Of a stretch of 26,733 nt of DNA, positions 15,465 through 23,896 are shown piece by piece; position 1 is the first letter of the stretch, and each line of letters opens with the position of its first letter. The translations under genes were made by a program, and so were the position numbers. Source of the stretch: Desulfobacterales bacterium (GTDB taxonomy: Bacteria; Desulfobacterota; Desulfobacteria; Desulfobacterales; UBA5852). The notes below the pieces were generated by a model. That model was not told where the DNA came from and ran no database searches. It was given only the letters and a program-made list of their open reading frames with translations. The stretch spans positions 1-26,733 of the forward strand of contig JASJBQ010000027.1 in NCBI GenBank assembly GCA_030066455.1. Direction: 5' to 3'.

Positions 15465-17693
15465 ATGGCCGGTCTCAAGACCTTGAACGCGCAAAAGCTT
15501 CCAGACGGTTTCGATCTGGCCCACCACGGTGAAAAGCCCATCATCACGCTAACGGCTTCCGCCAACACGATCCGCTTGTCCTACACCTTTCCGGGCTTCC
15601 GCCTCTCTCACGCGCCCGCAAGGAAAAAGGGCCACCCGGGTGAACGCAGCGCCTTTTACAACGAGGTCGGCATCGCGGGCACCGGCTTCCTGTCCGAGAG
15701 CGGTAAACCGCTCCTGCCCTCTTTCGGACGCTTTGTTCAGATCCCCCCGGGCCATCACCATACGATTCAAATCAAAAAAGGCCCTTTCCGCCGACGCCGC
15801 AACATGCGGATCAAACCGGCGCAGGAAAATGTTACCGATCAGCAGGCCTGGGAATTCGAATTCGACGATGCCGCCTACGCTGAAGACCGGTTTTATCCCC
15901 AAGAACTCGTGACGGCGAGCCCGCCCCTGTTTATGGACGGCTACCGGGTCGTGTGCCTCCACGTGCGCCCCTTTCAGTACAACCCGGTCAGGGAGCTGCT
16001 GCGCTGCTACAGCAATATCGAAGTGACGATCAAACTGCGGAAAGAAGAACTGGCGGCCGGTTTCGAGGAAACGGACGGCGCGGAAGTGCCGCTGTGGACC
16101 TATCTCGACCAGACCCCCAACCTGGAAGGCTTCGGCAATTTCCTTTTCAATCCCGGCCGTAAAGCCTTTGAGGATCGGCGGCCGGCGCTGCCCATCGGCG
16201 GTCCCCGGGCCGATCTTCAACCCCGGCCGCAATTCCTGATCATTTACGGACCGGCATTGGAAGCGCCCGCCCGCAAGCTGCAGGCCTGGAAACGGAAACT
16301 GGGGCTCGATACCGCCATCGTGCCGGTAACCGACGTCTGCCCGCCGGCGGGCGACATCCGGGCCGCGAACGTTGCGGCCTTAAAAAATTACATCCGCGCC
16401 CGACGACGGGTGCCAGGCTCGCCTCTCCGGTACGCGCTGCTGTTCGGTGATATCGACACGATCCCCACCGAAGAGCGGCCGCGGCCCCTTGAGGCCGAGG
16501 CCGGTCTGTACGATACAACCGATTTCTACTATTTTACCCATCGCGATGCCGTGGGGGGCGAGTGCCTCTTGCCCTGGGTGGCGGGCGGCCGCATTCCCGC
16601 CCGGACGGAAGAGGAGGGTTTCGCCGTCGTGGACCAGATCATTCGCTACGAGCAAAACCCTCCGGAAGACCCGGAGTATTTCCGCCGCATGACGGTGGCC
16701 GCCTATTTTGAAGATCGCGACAAGCGGGGGCGTCAGGATGGACGCGCCGACAAAGCCTACCTCAAGACCATGGAAGCCATCCGCACCCACATGCAAGCAC
16801 AGGGATTCGAGGTGCATCGTGTCTATGTCACCAACAACCGCAACCCGACGCGCTACGCCGACGGTACGCCCGTGCCGCTCAAGGTCCGCGAAATCCTGAT
16901 CGATAAATGTGAAGGCGCCCTGGCCACCAAGAAGCTGATCGATCGGATCAATGCCGGGCAGCTCATCATGGGCCACCGCGGCCACGGGGATCGCGGGGGC
17001 TGGCTGAATCCGCCCCTCAAAACGGATGATCTCGCCAAAATCGCGAGTTCCAATCCATCCATTTTTTTCAGCATCAATTGTCGGACCGGCAGCTTCGACG
17101 GCGGCCGGGTGAGCTTTGCCGAAGAGATTCTGGCCCTGGACGGCGGCGCGCCGTCCCTGATCGCCGCCACCGAGCTCTCCGGTGCCTGGCGCAACGACAG
17201 CATGATCAAAGCGCTTTTTGACGCCATCTGGCCGGGTATCATTCCCACCTATCCCGTCACGACCATGCGGTTTCCGGTGAAATACTACCGCATGGGCGAT
17301 ATCATGAATTACGCCAAGGCCTATCTGCTCGTGGCCCACGGGGTGAATGCCAATACCCAGAAGCATTTTGAAATCTATCATGTCGTCGGCGACCCGACAT
17401 TGCAGATCTGGGGCTGCGTCCCGCTACCCCTTCGCGTGCGGGCACGCATCGTCGCGGACATCATGACGGTCAACATGAACACCTGTCCCCGGGACGGTGT
17501 CCTATCGGTGTGGTATGCGGGGGATTGTCTGCTGACGGTGAAACCGTCGGGAACACGCCTGGCCATCCCGCTGCGCATCCTCGACGCGCTGCCAGCGGAC
17601 GCCCATGATCCCGAGCGGCATCGGACCTACAAACTTTGCCTTTACTTCTCGGCACCGGGCCATCGCCTGGCCGCCACCGAACTGTGGTTTTAG
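15465..17693 (+). CDS. C25 (gingipain-like) cysteine peptidase without a visible signal peptide
   Basis: The 742-residue protein belongs to the caspase-fold peptidase family C25. The catalytic dyad is visible: His507 in GHRGHGDRGGW and Cys539 in FFSINCRTGSFD. The N-terminal part has the C25 propeptide-like feature GKPLLPSFGRFVQIPPG (about 80-96), and GDPTLQIWG near the end is another C25 landmark. Known C25 enzymes are secreted and carry signal peptides; this one starts MAGLKTLNAQKLPDGFD with no hydrophobic segment, so it is probably cytoplasmic. It also lacks an obvious C-terminal secretion domain, having only a short beta-rich tail. A very strong AGGAGGT leads the ATG. It converges, with a 76-base gap, on a radical SAM/peptide operon, suggesting a role as maturation peptidase. 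That role is inference. Confidence 0.88.
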   Translation: MAGLKTLNAQKLPDGFDLAHHGEKPIITLTASANTIRLSYTFPGFRLSHAPARKKGHPGERSAFYNEVGIAGTGFLSESGKPLLPSFGRFVQIPPGHHHTIQIKKGPFRRRRNMRIKPAQENVTDQQAWEFEFDDAAYAEDRFYPQELVTASPPLFMDGYRVVCLHVRPFQYNPVRELLRCYSNIEVTIKLRKEELAAGFEETDGAEVPLWTYLDQTPNLEGFGNFLFNPGRKAFEDRRPALPIGGPRADLQPRPQFLIIYGPALEAPARKLQAWKRKLGLDTAIVPVTDVCPPAGDIRAANVAALKNYIRARRRVPGSPLRYALLFGDIDTIPTEERPRPLEAEAGLYDTTDFYYFTHRDAVGGECLLPWVAGGRIPARTEEEGFAVVDQIIRYEQNPPEDPEYFRRMTVAAYFEDRDKRGRQDGRADKAYLKTMEAIRTHMQAQGFEVHRVYVTNNRNPTRYADGTPVPLKVREILIDKCEGALATKKLIDRINAGQLIMGHRGHGDRGGWLNPPLKTDDLAKIASSNPSIFFSINCRTGSFDGGRVSFAEEILALDGGAPSLIAATELSGAWRNDSMIKALFDAIWPGIIPTYPVTTMRFPVKYYRMGDIMNYAKAYLLVAHGVNANTQKHFEIYHVVGDPTLQIWGCVPLPLRVRARIVADIMTVNMNTCPRDGVLSVWYAGDCLLTVKPSGTRLAIPLRILDALPADAHDPERHRTYKLCLYFSAPGHRLAATELWF

Positions 17694-17709
17694 CCGCCAG
17701 GCACCGGCG

Positions 17710-17724
17710 GCGGCCTGCGGCCGC
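17710..17724. terminator. Short hairpin between convergent genes
   Basis: GCGGCC (17710-17715) and GGCCGC (17719-17724) form a six-pair stem with a three-base loop in the 76-base gap between the C25 peptidase and the peptide gene. There is no T tract on either strand, so its terminator role is only possible. Confidence 0.25.
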
Positions 17725-17769
17725 GCGTTCGTCGTGGAACCGGACGCATGCCGCCGACCGATGACGGGA

Positions 17770-17994
17770 TCAGTAATCGACGTTGCCCGGGACATTAAAA
17801 TTCGTTTTAATTTGCTCTCTCTGCTCCAACAGCTTGTCGACATCCGCGGGCGATACGTCGGCATAGCGGTTGGCGTTGAAGAAGTCCAAAAGGTCCCTCT
17901 GGGTACAGTCCGGACTGGCCAAGATACCCATAAATGCTCCCGCCAACTCACGATCACCACCGACATCGGTTAAAAAATCAAGAATGCCTGCCAT
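17770..17994 (-). CDS. Nif11-like leader peptide, candidate RiPP precursor
   Basis: This 74-residue peptide starts MAGILDFLTDVGGDREL and continues with a DLLDFFNANRYADVSPADVDKLL stretch. The pattern (a helix with FL..V..D.EL, then a second helix with a Gly-Tyr-like turn and a closing acidic helix) matches the Nif11-type leader used by several RiPP families. After it come only about 17 residues, QREQIKTNFNVPGNVDY, with no Gly-Gly cleavage site and a C-terminal Tyr. I chose the second of two adjacent ATGs because AAGGAGG lies five bases upstream of it. It lies 138 bases downstream of the radical SAM gene on the same strand. Its own product may be the modified peptide; which residues are modified is unknown. 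The single cysteine (Cys30) is inside the leader. Confidence 0.8.
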   Translation of the reverse strand: MAGILDFLTDVGGDRELAGAFMGILASPDCTQRDLLDFFNANRYADVSPADVDKLLEQREQIKTNFNVPGNVDY

Positions 17995-18132
17995 CATCTC
18001 CTCCTTAGTGGAATTGAGGTTTTGCCGGCTGTCACGCAAAGCCGTTTGCCGCTGCGGCCGCCGCCGCCCCCAAGTCTCTTCGCGGCGGGGCTTAAGTCCC
18101 AATTGCCATGGGCCTTGCAGGCCGTACCGCCC

Positions 18133-19176
18133 TCAGGGGTCGGGGATACGGGACAATACCTCCCGGCAGTAAAGCTTGCCGGGAAGTAAATTCACGCGCG
18201 CGTCCGAGGGCCGAAGCATACCGTGGGAGCGGCAGTGGTCCACGAACCGGCATGCCGGGCAGATTTCGACATCGGCGGCCACCGCCCGCCGATATTGCCG
18301 CGAGGCCAACACCCGCCCGAGCATGCCGGGCTGATAATGCCCGTAACTTTCCCACGTGGAATGCGCCAGGGTGATGTTGCCGTTGGCACGGATCATGAGT
18401 CTGCCAGGCCGGTGCAGAGGCTGTGACGGTGGAATCCAGGGCATTTGGAGTAAATCGGCCGCCACATTGACCAGGGGGTTGTTGAGCACGTCGGTCTTGA
18501 TACCAAAGAGGTTTAAGCTTGCCACCGTCCGTACCAAACGCAAAAAGTCATCCGGGTCGAGAAGTTGCGATGAGGCGTCAGGCCGATCTTCGCGGACCCG
18601 GATCATCTGTATCAAAGTCAAGCGGGTTATACCAGCGAATTCTTCATAGGTGCGCGACGCCAGCGCAGCCAGGCCGGTCAGCAGACGCTTGCCGACGACC
18701 ATGAAGATCGTGACATCCAACCCCGCGTCCAGGGCCGCCCGTATGCCGCGTCGGGCCTGCCGGAAGGACCCGGAGCCGCGCACGCGGTCGTGCTGGGTCG
18801 CACGCCCCTGCAGACTGACCGAGACAGCGAGGTCTTCGTGGCGCGCCAGCCGCCGAACGGTCTGCGGCGTGAAAAGGGTTCCATTGGAGTTGAGGAATAC
18901 GCTCCGGCATCCATGGGCAAACACCGCCGCCAGCAGCTCGAAAAGCCCCGGCCACAAAAGGGGTTCTCCTCCCGTCAGGTGCAGATGCCGGTAGCCCAGC
19001 GCATGGCCTTCGGCCCAGATGGCTTTGGCCCGCGCGGGGGTCAGGCTGGCCTCCTGCGCCAGGCCGGCCCGCGCAAAACAGCGCCGGCAGTTGCTGTTGC
19101 AGCGCGTGGTCAGTTCGATCCCGAGATTATGGGAAGGCGATCCTGTTGGCCGCCAATGGTCGCGCGCCCCGGCCAT
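18133..19176 (-). CDS. Radical SAM protein with C-terminal twitch/SPASM-like cluster region
   Basis: The 347-residue enzyme has the radical SAM 4Fe-4S motif CNSNCRRC (Cys26, Cys30, Cys33), then LTGGEPLLWPGL for SAM binding, and a C-terminal region with Cys306, Cys309, Cys315 and Cys337 (CPACRFVDHC, then KLYC). That tail looks like the second half of a SPASM domain. The first-half cysteines (C-x9-15-G-x4-C) are absent where expected, in MIRANGNITLAHST, so probably one auxiliary cluster is bound (twitch type). SPASM/twitch enzymes modify peptide precursors, for example in PqqE and MftC pathways. The ATG at 19176 overlaps the upstream stop codon (TGATG), so translation is coupled to the isoprenoid-synthase-like gene. 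An in-frame TTG at 19179 is less likely. Peptide modification is inferred from the nearby precursor-like gene. Confidence 0.88.
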   Translation of the reverse strand: MAGARDHWRPTGSPSHNLGIELTTRCNSNCRRCFARAGLAQEASLTPARAKAIWAEGHALGYRHLHLTGGEPLLWPGLFELLAAVFAHGCRSVFLNSNGTLFTPQTVRRLARHEDLAVSVSLQGRATQHDRVRGSGSFRQARRGIRAALDAGLDVTIFMVVGKRLLTGLAALASRTYEEFAGITRLTLIQMIRVREDRPDASSQLLDPDDFLRLVRTVASLNLFGIKTDVLNNPLVNVAADLLQMPWIPPSQPLHRPGRLMIRANGNITLAHSTWESYGHYQPGMLGRVLASRQYRRAVAADVEICPACRFVDHCRSHGMLRPSDARVNLLPGKLYCREVLSRIPDP

Positions 19177-20177
19177 CAACGCGCAGCGCCTTGTTGGAAC
19201 GGCTGGGCCATGGCGTCCAATTCGCCGGCCAAGCCATCCATGCCATGCACGCGGAGGGCCGCTGCCGCCGACGCCAGTTCACGCCGGATCCGTCTTCGCA
19301 GGGCCGCCGGGATCGATGCCCGCGCCAGATGGTCATCAACCCCATCGTTAGGTGGCGCGTTCACGACGGATTCCGCCCGCCGCCAGACTGGACGGAGGTG
19401 CTCCGGCAAGCTGTAGAAAACGGCCGAGCGGTTGCCGTGCCGGCGATCCGGCTCGATGTCCTGCAGGTCGTCGAGCAGCCGCCAGGCAATCCCGAAGGCG
19501 CCGAAGGCCTGCTGGAGGGCGTCGGCGAAGTCAGCATCCGGCGACTGCCAACGGGCCAGCAGTACGGGCACGATCTGCCAGGTGGCCATCTGCTTGCGGA
19601 AATGGTGGCAGTAACCTTCCAGGGTGGGGCGATCGGGCGGGCTGGCGATACTGGCGTAATAGTCATCCACCAAATCGCGGACAACGGCCGCTCCGTCCGC
19701 CACGCGGCCGGCCAGGGACTCCAATGCGGTGTGCATCCGCCGCCAGGCTTGACTGCGCAACAGCAGGTTCAGATGGGTCGCCGGCAGTTGGCCATCGTTG
19801 AGATGGTCGTCCAGGGGGTGGAGAAAAAGGGCCATGGCATGCGCGGTTCGGGCGTCGCGCCAATGATCGGCAGCGAGCGGCCGGCGGTTTTCCCGCTGGG
19901 CGAGCCAGTAGAGAATCGACCAGGACGGAGCGTGGTAGTGGCGAAAATAGTCGAAGCGGGGTAAAAACGCAGTTCCAAGATGCTGCATCAAAAAGACCAC
20001 CGCCGCCATGTGCGTCGACCGGGGCAGGGAGCGAAGCAAGGCGATCATCTCGAGGCTAAGCGCGTGGCGAAAGGATTTCAGCGCGGGGGGCAGGTCGATC
20101 GCCCCGAAGCGGTTGGGTGGCGACGATGAAAGGGCTGCGTGGTCCATCCGCGTATCCACGCCGGGTCCGGCCCTCAT
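19176..20177 (-). CDS. Class I isoprenoid-synthase-like enzyme
   Basis: The 333-residue helical protein has two Asp-rich motifs with the spacing of trans-isoprenyl diphosphate synthases: DDHLND (123-128) and DDLQD (236-240) in AWRLLDDLQDIEPD. They would bind magnesium and a prenyl diphosphate. The rest is divergent: I see none of the other conserved blocks of farnesyl or octaprenyl diphosphate synthases, and the first motif is DDxxxD, not the usual DDxxD. It may be a prenyl-diphosphate synthase, a terpene-cyclase-like enzyme or a prenyl acceptor enzyme. Its ATG overlaps the stop of the cyclase gene as ATGA, and its stop overlaps the radical SAM start. An in-frame ATG at 20147 would remove ten N-terminal residues. 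Strong coupling to a radical SAM gene suggests a shared product. Confidence 0.8.
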   Translation of the reverse strand: MRAGPGVDTRMDHAALSSSPPNRFGAIDLPPALKSFRHALSLEMIALLRSLPRSTHMAAVVFLMQHLGTAFLPRFDYFRHYHAPSWSILYWLAQRENRRPLAADHWRDARTAHAMALFLHPLDDHLNDGQLPATHLNLLLRSQAWRRMHTALESLAGRVADGAAVVRDLVDDYYASIASPPDRPTLEGYCHHFRKQMATWQIVPVLLARWQSPDADFADALQQAFGAFGIAWRLLDDLQDIEPDRRHGNRSAVFYSLPEHLRPVWRRAESVVNAPPNDGVDDHLARASIPAALRRRIRRELASAAAALRVHGMDGLAGELDAMAQPFQQGAAR

Positions 20178-23100
20178 TGGATGTCCAGGCGGCTGACCGT
20201 GTCAAGGTCCCATTGCAGTCCCATGGATTCAAACTCCTCCCGGGCTTTGCGCAGCAGCCCCGAGGCTTCGGTCCCTTCCATGGTGGTGTAAGGACTTTTC
20301 GGGTCGAGCAGGCGCTGACCGATTTCAAAATAGGACCGCGCCAACTCGAGGCGGGCGCCCAGACGGCGGCCGACCGTTACCGAACGGCGCCACCACTTGA
20401 AAGCTTTTTTGGGCTTCTGGATCAGCCAATGGTAGTCGCCCATCATCCGGCAGGCCTCGGTACGGTGCTGGGCGACGCACCGCGATTGTTTAAGCAGCGC
20501 GGTGCAGGCCTGCGCGGCCTTCTCACGATATTTTAGGCCCACTTTTTTGGTGCCGTTGCGCGTGGTTTGTTTCAACAGGTGAAGGGCCAGCGCGGCTTGG
20601 CCCTTCAGCAGCATGGAAATCTGCCAGGGCACCGTTTCCATTTCACTTCGGCTTTTCTCGGCCTTCTCCAGGGCAAATGTGGCGGCCTCGATTTCATCTT
20701 TCAAAAGGTGGATCTGGGCCTTGCATCCGTAAAAATGAATAAGCCCCAAGCTGAAATTGTTCTTCCGCGCAAAAAGGATTCCCTCTTCGGTTTCCTCCAT
20801 AGCTTCGGGCAACTGGCGGCTGATCAGCAGCAGGCCGGTGTTCAGCAGCAGTTTGAGCAGCATCGCAAAATCATTTTCGTAGGTATCGGCGATGTCGGCC
20901 AGGCGGGCAATAATCCGACGGGCCGCCTCCAGGTCGCCCTGATAGAGCATGGGCAAACAATGCCAGTGCAGGTTAAGGGAGGACCAGTAGACTTCTCCGA
21001 TTTTAAGATTCTGCTCGATCAGGTGGTCATCCACGGGTTGAATGCGGTGCCAGCGGCCGACAAGATAGCAATGCAGGGTTTCGGTAAAATCGAAGATGAT
21101 ATACGATTTGGAGTCCCGGCGGTCGATGCGTTCGCGCACCGATTCGATCACCTTGCGGCTGAGCCAGAATGACAGCCCACTGAATGAAAAAAGCGAACTC
21201 GCGCCGACAAAAAAACCGTAGCCCAATTCGATCTGCGCCAAATCGAAACGCGATATGCTGCGGTAAAAATGCATCGATTCAATAAAGAAGCGTTTCGGTT
21301 GGATGATGCCCAGCGCCTTGAGTTTCTTGAAATACAGATCCAGAGCGTCTAGATCCTTGCGGGAGGGATGCTTGCGGAATTTGAAGGCGCGGAGGTAGAA
21401 ACAGGCCAGAAGGTGCGACAGGCCCGATATCAAAATGATCGCCGCGGCGAAGGAATGGGCCGCGGGTCGGTTCCCGTACCAACTCAAGGCCCGATCAAAA
21501 TAGGCGAGGGCCTCTTCGTACTGGCCGCGGTTGTAGAGGGCCAGGGCAATGTTCTTTTCCAGCAGGGCCACCTTTTCGGAATCGGCGGCATCGCCGGCGT
21601 TGCGCTGGTAAAGCAGGAGTGCCTCGCGATAGTAGTACAGCGCCTCGATCGATGCGGACGTCTTGGCGGCTTCCTCGCCGGCTTTGATCAGGACTTCCTC
21701 GGCTTTATCCAAGTTGTCCGCCCGGCTGTAATGGTAGGCCAGCATCCCGTAGAAGACATGTAACTTTTCGGCAAAAACAGTCTGGATGGTATCGGCCACC
21801 TTGAGGTGCAGGGCTTTGCGTTTTTCCGGGAGAATCGAAGCATAGGCCGCTTCCTGGGCCAGGGCGTGCTTGAACAGGTATTCCAACTCCTCCAGCCGCC
21901 GCCGCTCCCGGATCAATTCCGTCTTTTTAAGATAGGTCAATTGTTGATCCAGATTATGAACCGAATCGGCGACCGCCGCGAGAATCCGATAGAAAAAACT
22001 GCGTCCGATGACGGCGGCCACCTTGAGCAGGTTACGGGCATCCTCCTCGAGGCGGTCGATACGCGCCATCAGTACATCGCGGATGGTGTCGGGAATGGTC
22101 AATTGGCTGAACCTGGAGGTGACCTCGAATTTGCCGCCCCGCACCACCACGGCGCCCTCATCGATGAAGGAACGCACGACTTCTTCGATAAAATAGGGGT
22201 TGCCGCTGGCACGTTTCACGATCTGTTCGATGAGCGCATGATGCGCCCTTCCCTGAAGGTTCAGCATGTTGGCGATCAATTTTTCGCTGCAGCGCGTGTC
22301 AAGGGGCTCCAAAATGATATCCACCTGGGGCACGGGAGGCGCGGATTGGTTGAATGCTTTGATTCCCTGGCCTGTAGCGGCATAGCCGGGTCGGTAGATA
22401 TTGATAAACAGGATGCGTGCGTCGGCGGCGAGCCTGAAAAGGGATAGGAGCAGTTCGACTGTACTTTTATCGGCCCAGTGCAAATTATCAATCACCATGA
22501 CCAGGGGCCGCTGGGCGCTCAGCCGGCAGAGCAAGGTCCGCATGTTTTTACGGATCAATTTCTCCAGGGCTTCGCCCTCGACACCCTCTAATCGCGCATC
22601 GTAGGGCGCCGGCAGGTCCATACCCATCAGCGTGGCCACAAACGGAATGACCTCATCGGCTTGATCACCGAGTAGGGTCTGCAGGGCCGTCTCCAGCCGG
22701 GAAAAAGCCTTGTCCGCATGATGATCGACTTCGATGCGGGCCAATTGCTTCAGCAGATCGATCATGGGATGGAAGCTCAGGTTGCGGCCCATCGAAACGG
22801 CGTGCCCCTCTAAAAGTGTGACCTGCTGGATGTCCTCCCGCTGCTTCAGCTCGGCCAAAAGGCGCGATTTGCCGATGCCGGCTTCACCGACAATGTTGAT
22901 GACCCCACCGGTGCCCGCCAGCACCTTATGCACCTGTTCGTCGAGCTGGAGCAACTGTTGCTCGCGGCCGACCATGGCGGAGAAAATCATGCGCTCGCTG
23001 CCCGGACGCGGCCGGTAGACAGCCTTGCGGCCGGATCGCATGCGGTAGACCGGAATGCTCTTGGCGCGGCCCTTGATCAGCTTGGGCCCCAGATTCTCAA

Positions 23101-23773
23101 ACGTGAACATACCCTGGGCCAGTTGATAGACCTCCCGGGTGACGCAGGTGGTTCCAGGCGTGGCCAACTGCTCCATGCGGGAGGCCAGGTTGACCGTGTC
23201 GCCCACCGCTTTGAATTCCACGCGCAAGTCGCTGCCCAGGGCGCCCACAACCACCGGGCCGGTATGAACCCCGATCCGCATGCGGATGGGCCCCAGGCCC
23301 TTTTGCTTGGCGTTGAACGCGGCGATTTCCCGGTGGATGGCGTGGGCGGCCCAGAGCGCCCGCTGGGGGGCTTCCTCGAGGGCGATGGGCGCTCCGAATA
23401 GCGCCATGATGCCGTCGCCGGTCATCTCGTTGACCGTTCCCTCGAAATCGTTGACTTGCTGAATGAGAATCTCATAGACCTCATCCATGATGGTGTAGGC
23501 CGCTTCGGGGCCGAGACGCTCCACCAGGGGCATGAATCCTTCCATATCGCAGAACATAACGGTCACATGCTTGCGTTCCCCCTCGATGCGGTCGCGCTGG
23601 TTCAGGATTCTCTCCGCGAGCCCCTGGGGCAGGTAGCGCTGGATTTTGGCGATTTTTTCGTCGATGGCCTGGGGTGGGGCCGGCGGTGGGGGGGTTGAAT
23701 CCAGAACCGCCCCGCATTGATTGCAATAGCGGGCGTTTTCCGGATTGGCCGATTGGCACTTTTGACATTGCAT
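20174..23773 (-). CDS. Adenylate/guanylate cyclase-type protein with AAA ATPase and TPR-like repeats
   Basis: The 1199-residue protein begins with a zinc ribbon (Cys3, Cys6, Cys17, Cys20) and a proline-rich linker. A class III nucleotide cyclase domain (about 65-245) follows, with metal-binding Asp76 (VMFCDMEGF) and Asp120 (MTGDGIMALFG) and the VEFKAVGDTVNLASRM catalytic strand. Next is an AAA/STAND-like ATPase with Walker A GEAGIGKS (296-303) and Walker B-like VMVIDNLHWAD. The remaining 500 residues or so are helical repeats of the TPR kind. Such proteins are common in Deltaproteobacteria and usually regulate by unknown signals. GGAGG sits eight bases before the ATG. The gene is visibly less GC-rich than its neighbours in many stretches. 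Its last four bases overlap the isoprenoid-like gene, making it the first gene of the operon and a possible regulator or sensor for it. Confidence 0.92.
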   Translation of the reverse strand: MQCQKCQSANPENARYCNQCGAVLDSTPPPPAPPQAIDEKIAKIQRYLPQGLAERILNQRDRIEGERKHVTVMFCDMEGFMPLVERLGPEAAYTIMDEVYEILIQQVNDFEGTVNEMTGDGIMALFGAPIALEEAPQRALWAAHAIHREIAAFNAKQKGLGPIRMRIGVHTGPVVVGALGSDLRVEFKAVGDTVNLASRMEQLATPGTTCVTREVYQLAQGMFTFENLGPKLIKGRAKSIPVYRMRSGRKAVYRPRPGSERMIFSAMVGREQQLLQLDEQVHKVLAGTGGVINIVGEAGIGKSRLLAELKQREDIQQVTLLEGHAVSMGRNLSFHPMIDLLKQLARIEVDHHADKAFSRLETALQTLLGDQADEVIPFVATLMGMDLPAPYDARLEGVEGEALEKLIRKNMRTLLCRLSAQRPLVMVIDNLHWADKSTVELLLSLFRLAADARILFINIYRPGYAATGQGIKAFNQSAPPVPQVDIILEPLDTRCSEKLIANMLNLQGRAHHALIEQIVKRASGNPYFIEEVVRSFIDEGAVVVRGGKFEVTSRFSQLTIPDTIRDVLMARIDRLEEDARNLLKVAAVIGRSFFYRILAAVADSVHNLDQQLTYLKKTELIRERRRLEELEYLFKHALAQEAAYASILPEKRKALHLKVADTIQTVFAEKLHVFYGMLAYHYSRADNLDKAEEVLIKAGEEAAKTSASIEALYYYREALLLYQRNAGDAADSEKVALLEKNIALALYNRGQYEEALAYFDRALSWYGNRPAAHSFAAAIILISGLSHLLACFYLRAFKFRKHPSRKDLDALDLYFKKLKALGIIQPKRFFIESMHFYRSISRFDLAQIELGYGFFVGASSLFSFSGLSFWLSRKVIESVRERIDRRDSKSYIIFDFTETLHCYLVGRWHRIQPVDDHLIEQNLKIGEVYWSSLNLHWHCLPMLYQGDLEAARRIIARLADIADTYENDFAMLLKLLLNTGLLLISRQLPEAMEETEEGILFARKNNFSLGLIHFYGCKAQIHLLKDEIEAATFALEKAEKSRSEMETVPWQISMLLKGQAALALHLLKQTTRNGTKKVGLKYREKAAQACTALLKQSRCVAQHRTEACRMMGDYHWLIQKPKKAFKWWRRSVTVGRRLGARLELARSYFEIGQRLLDPKSPYTTMEGTEASGLLRKAREEFESMGLQWDLDTVSRLDIQ

Positions 23774-23896
23774 ACCAGCATCCTCCGGAAGGCTCAGGTT
23801 TAAATTCCAACATGCAAGCGGGCAGCGGTTGATGGTTTTGGATGCGGGCGGCGACAGGTTCGATTCCGGCTAAGAGAGGCCGTTTCGCGATGAAAA

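Noticed and set aside
15465..17693. Secreted gingipain-type virulence protease
   Set aside because: There is no signal peptide or C-terminal secretion domain, and the context is a peptide-modification locus.
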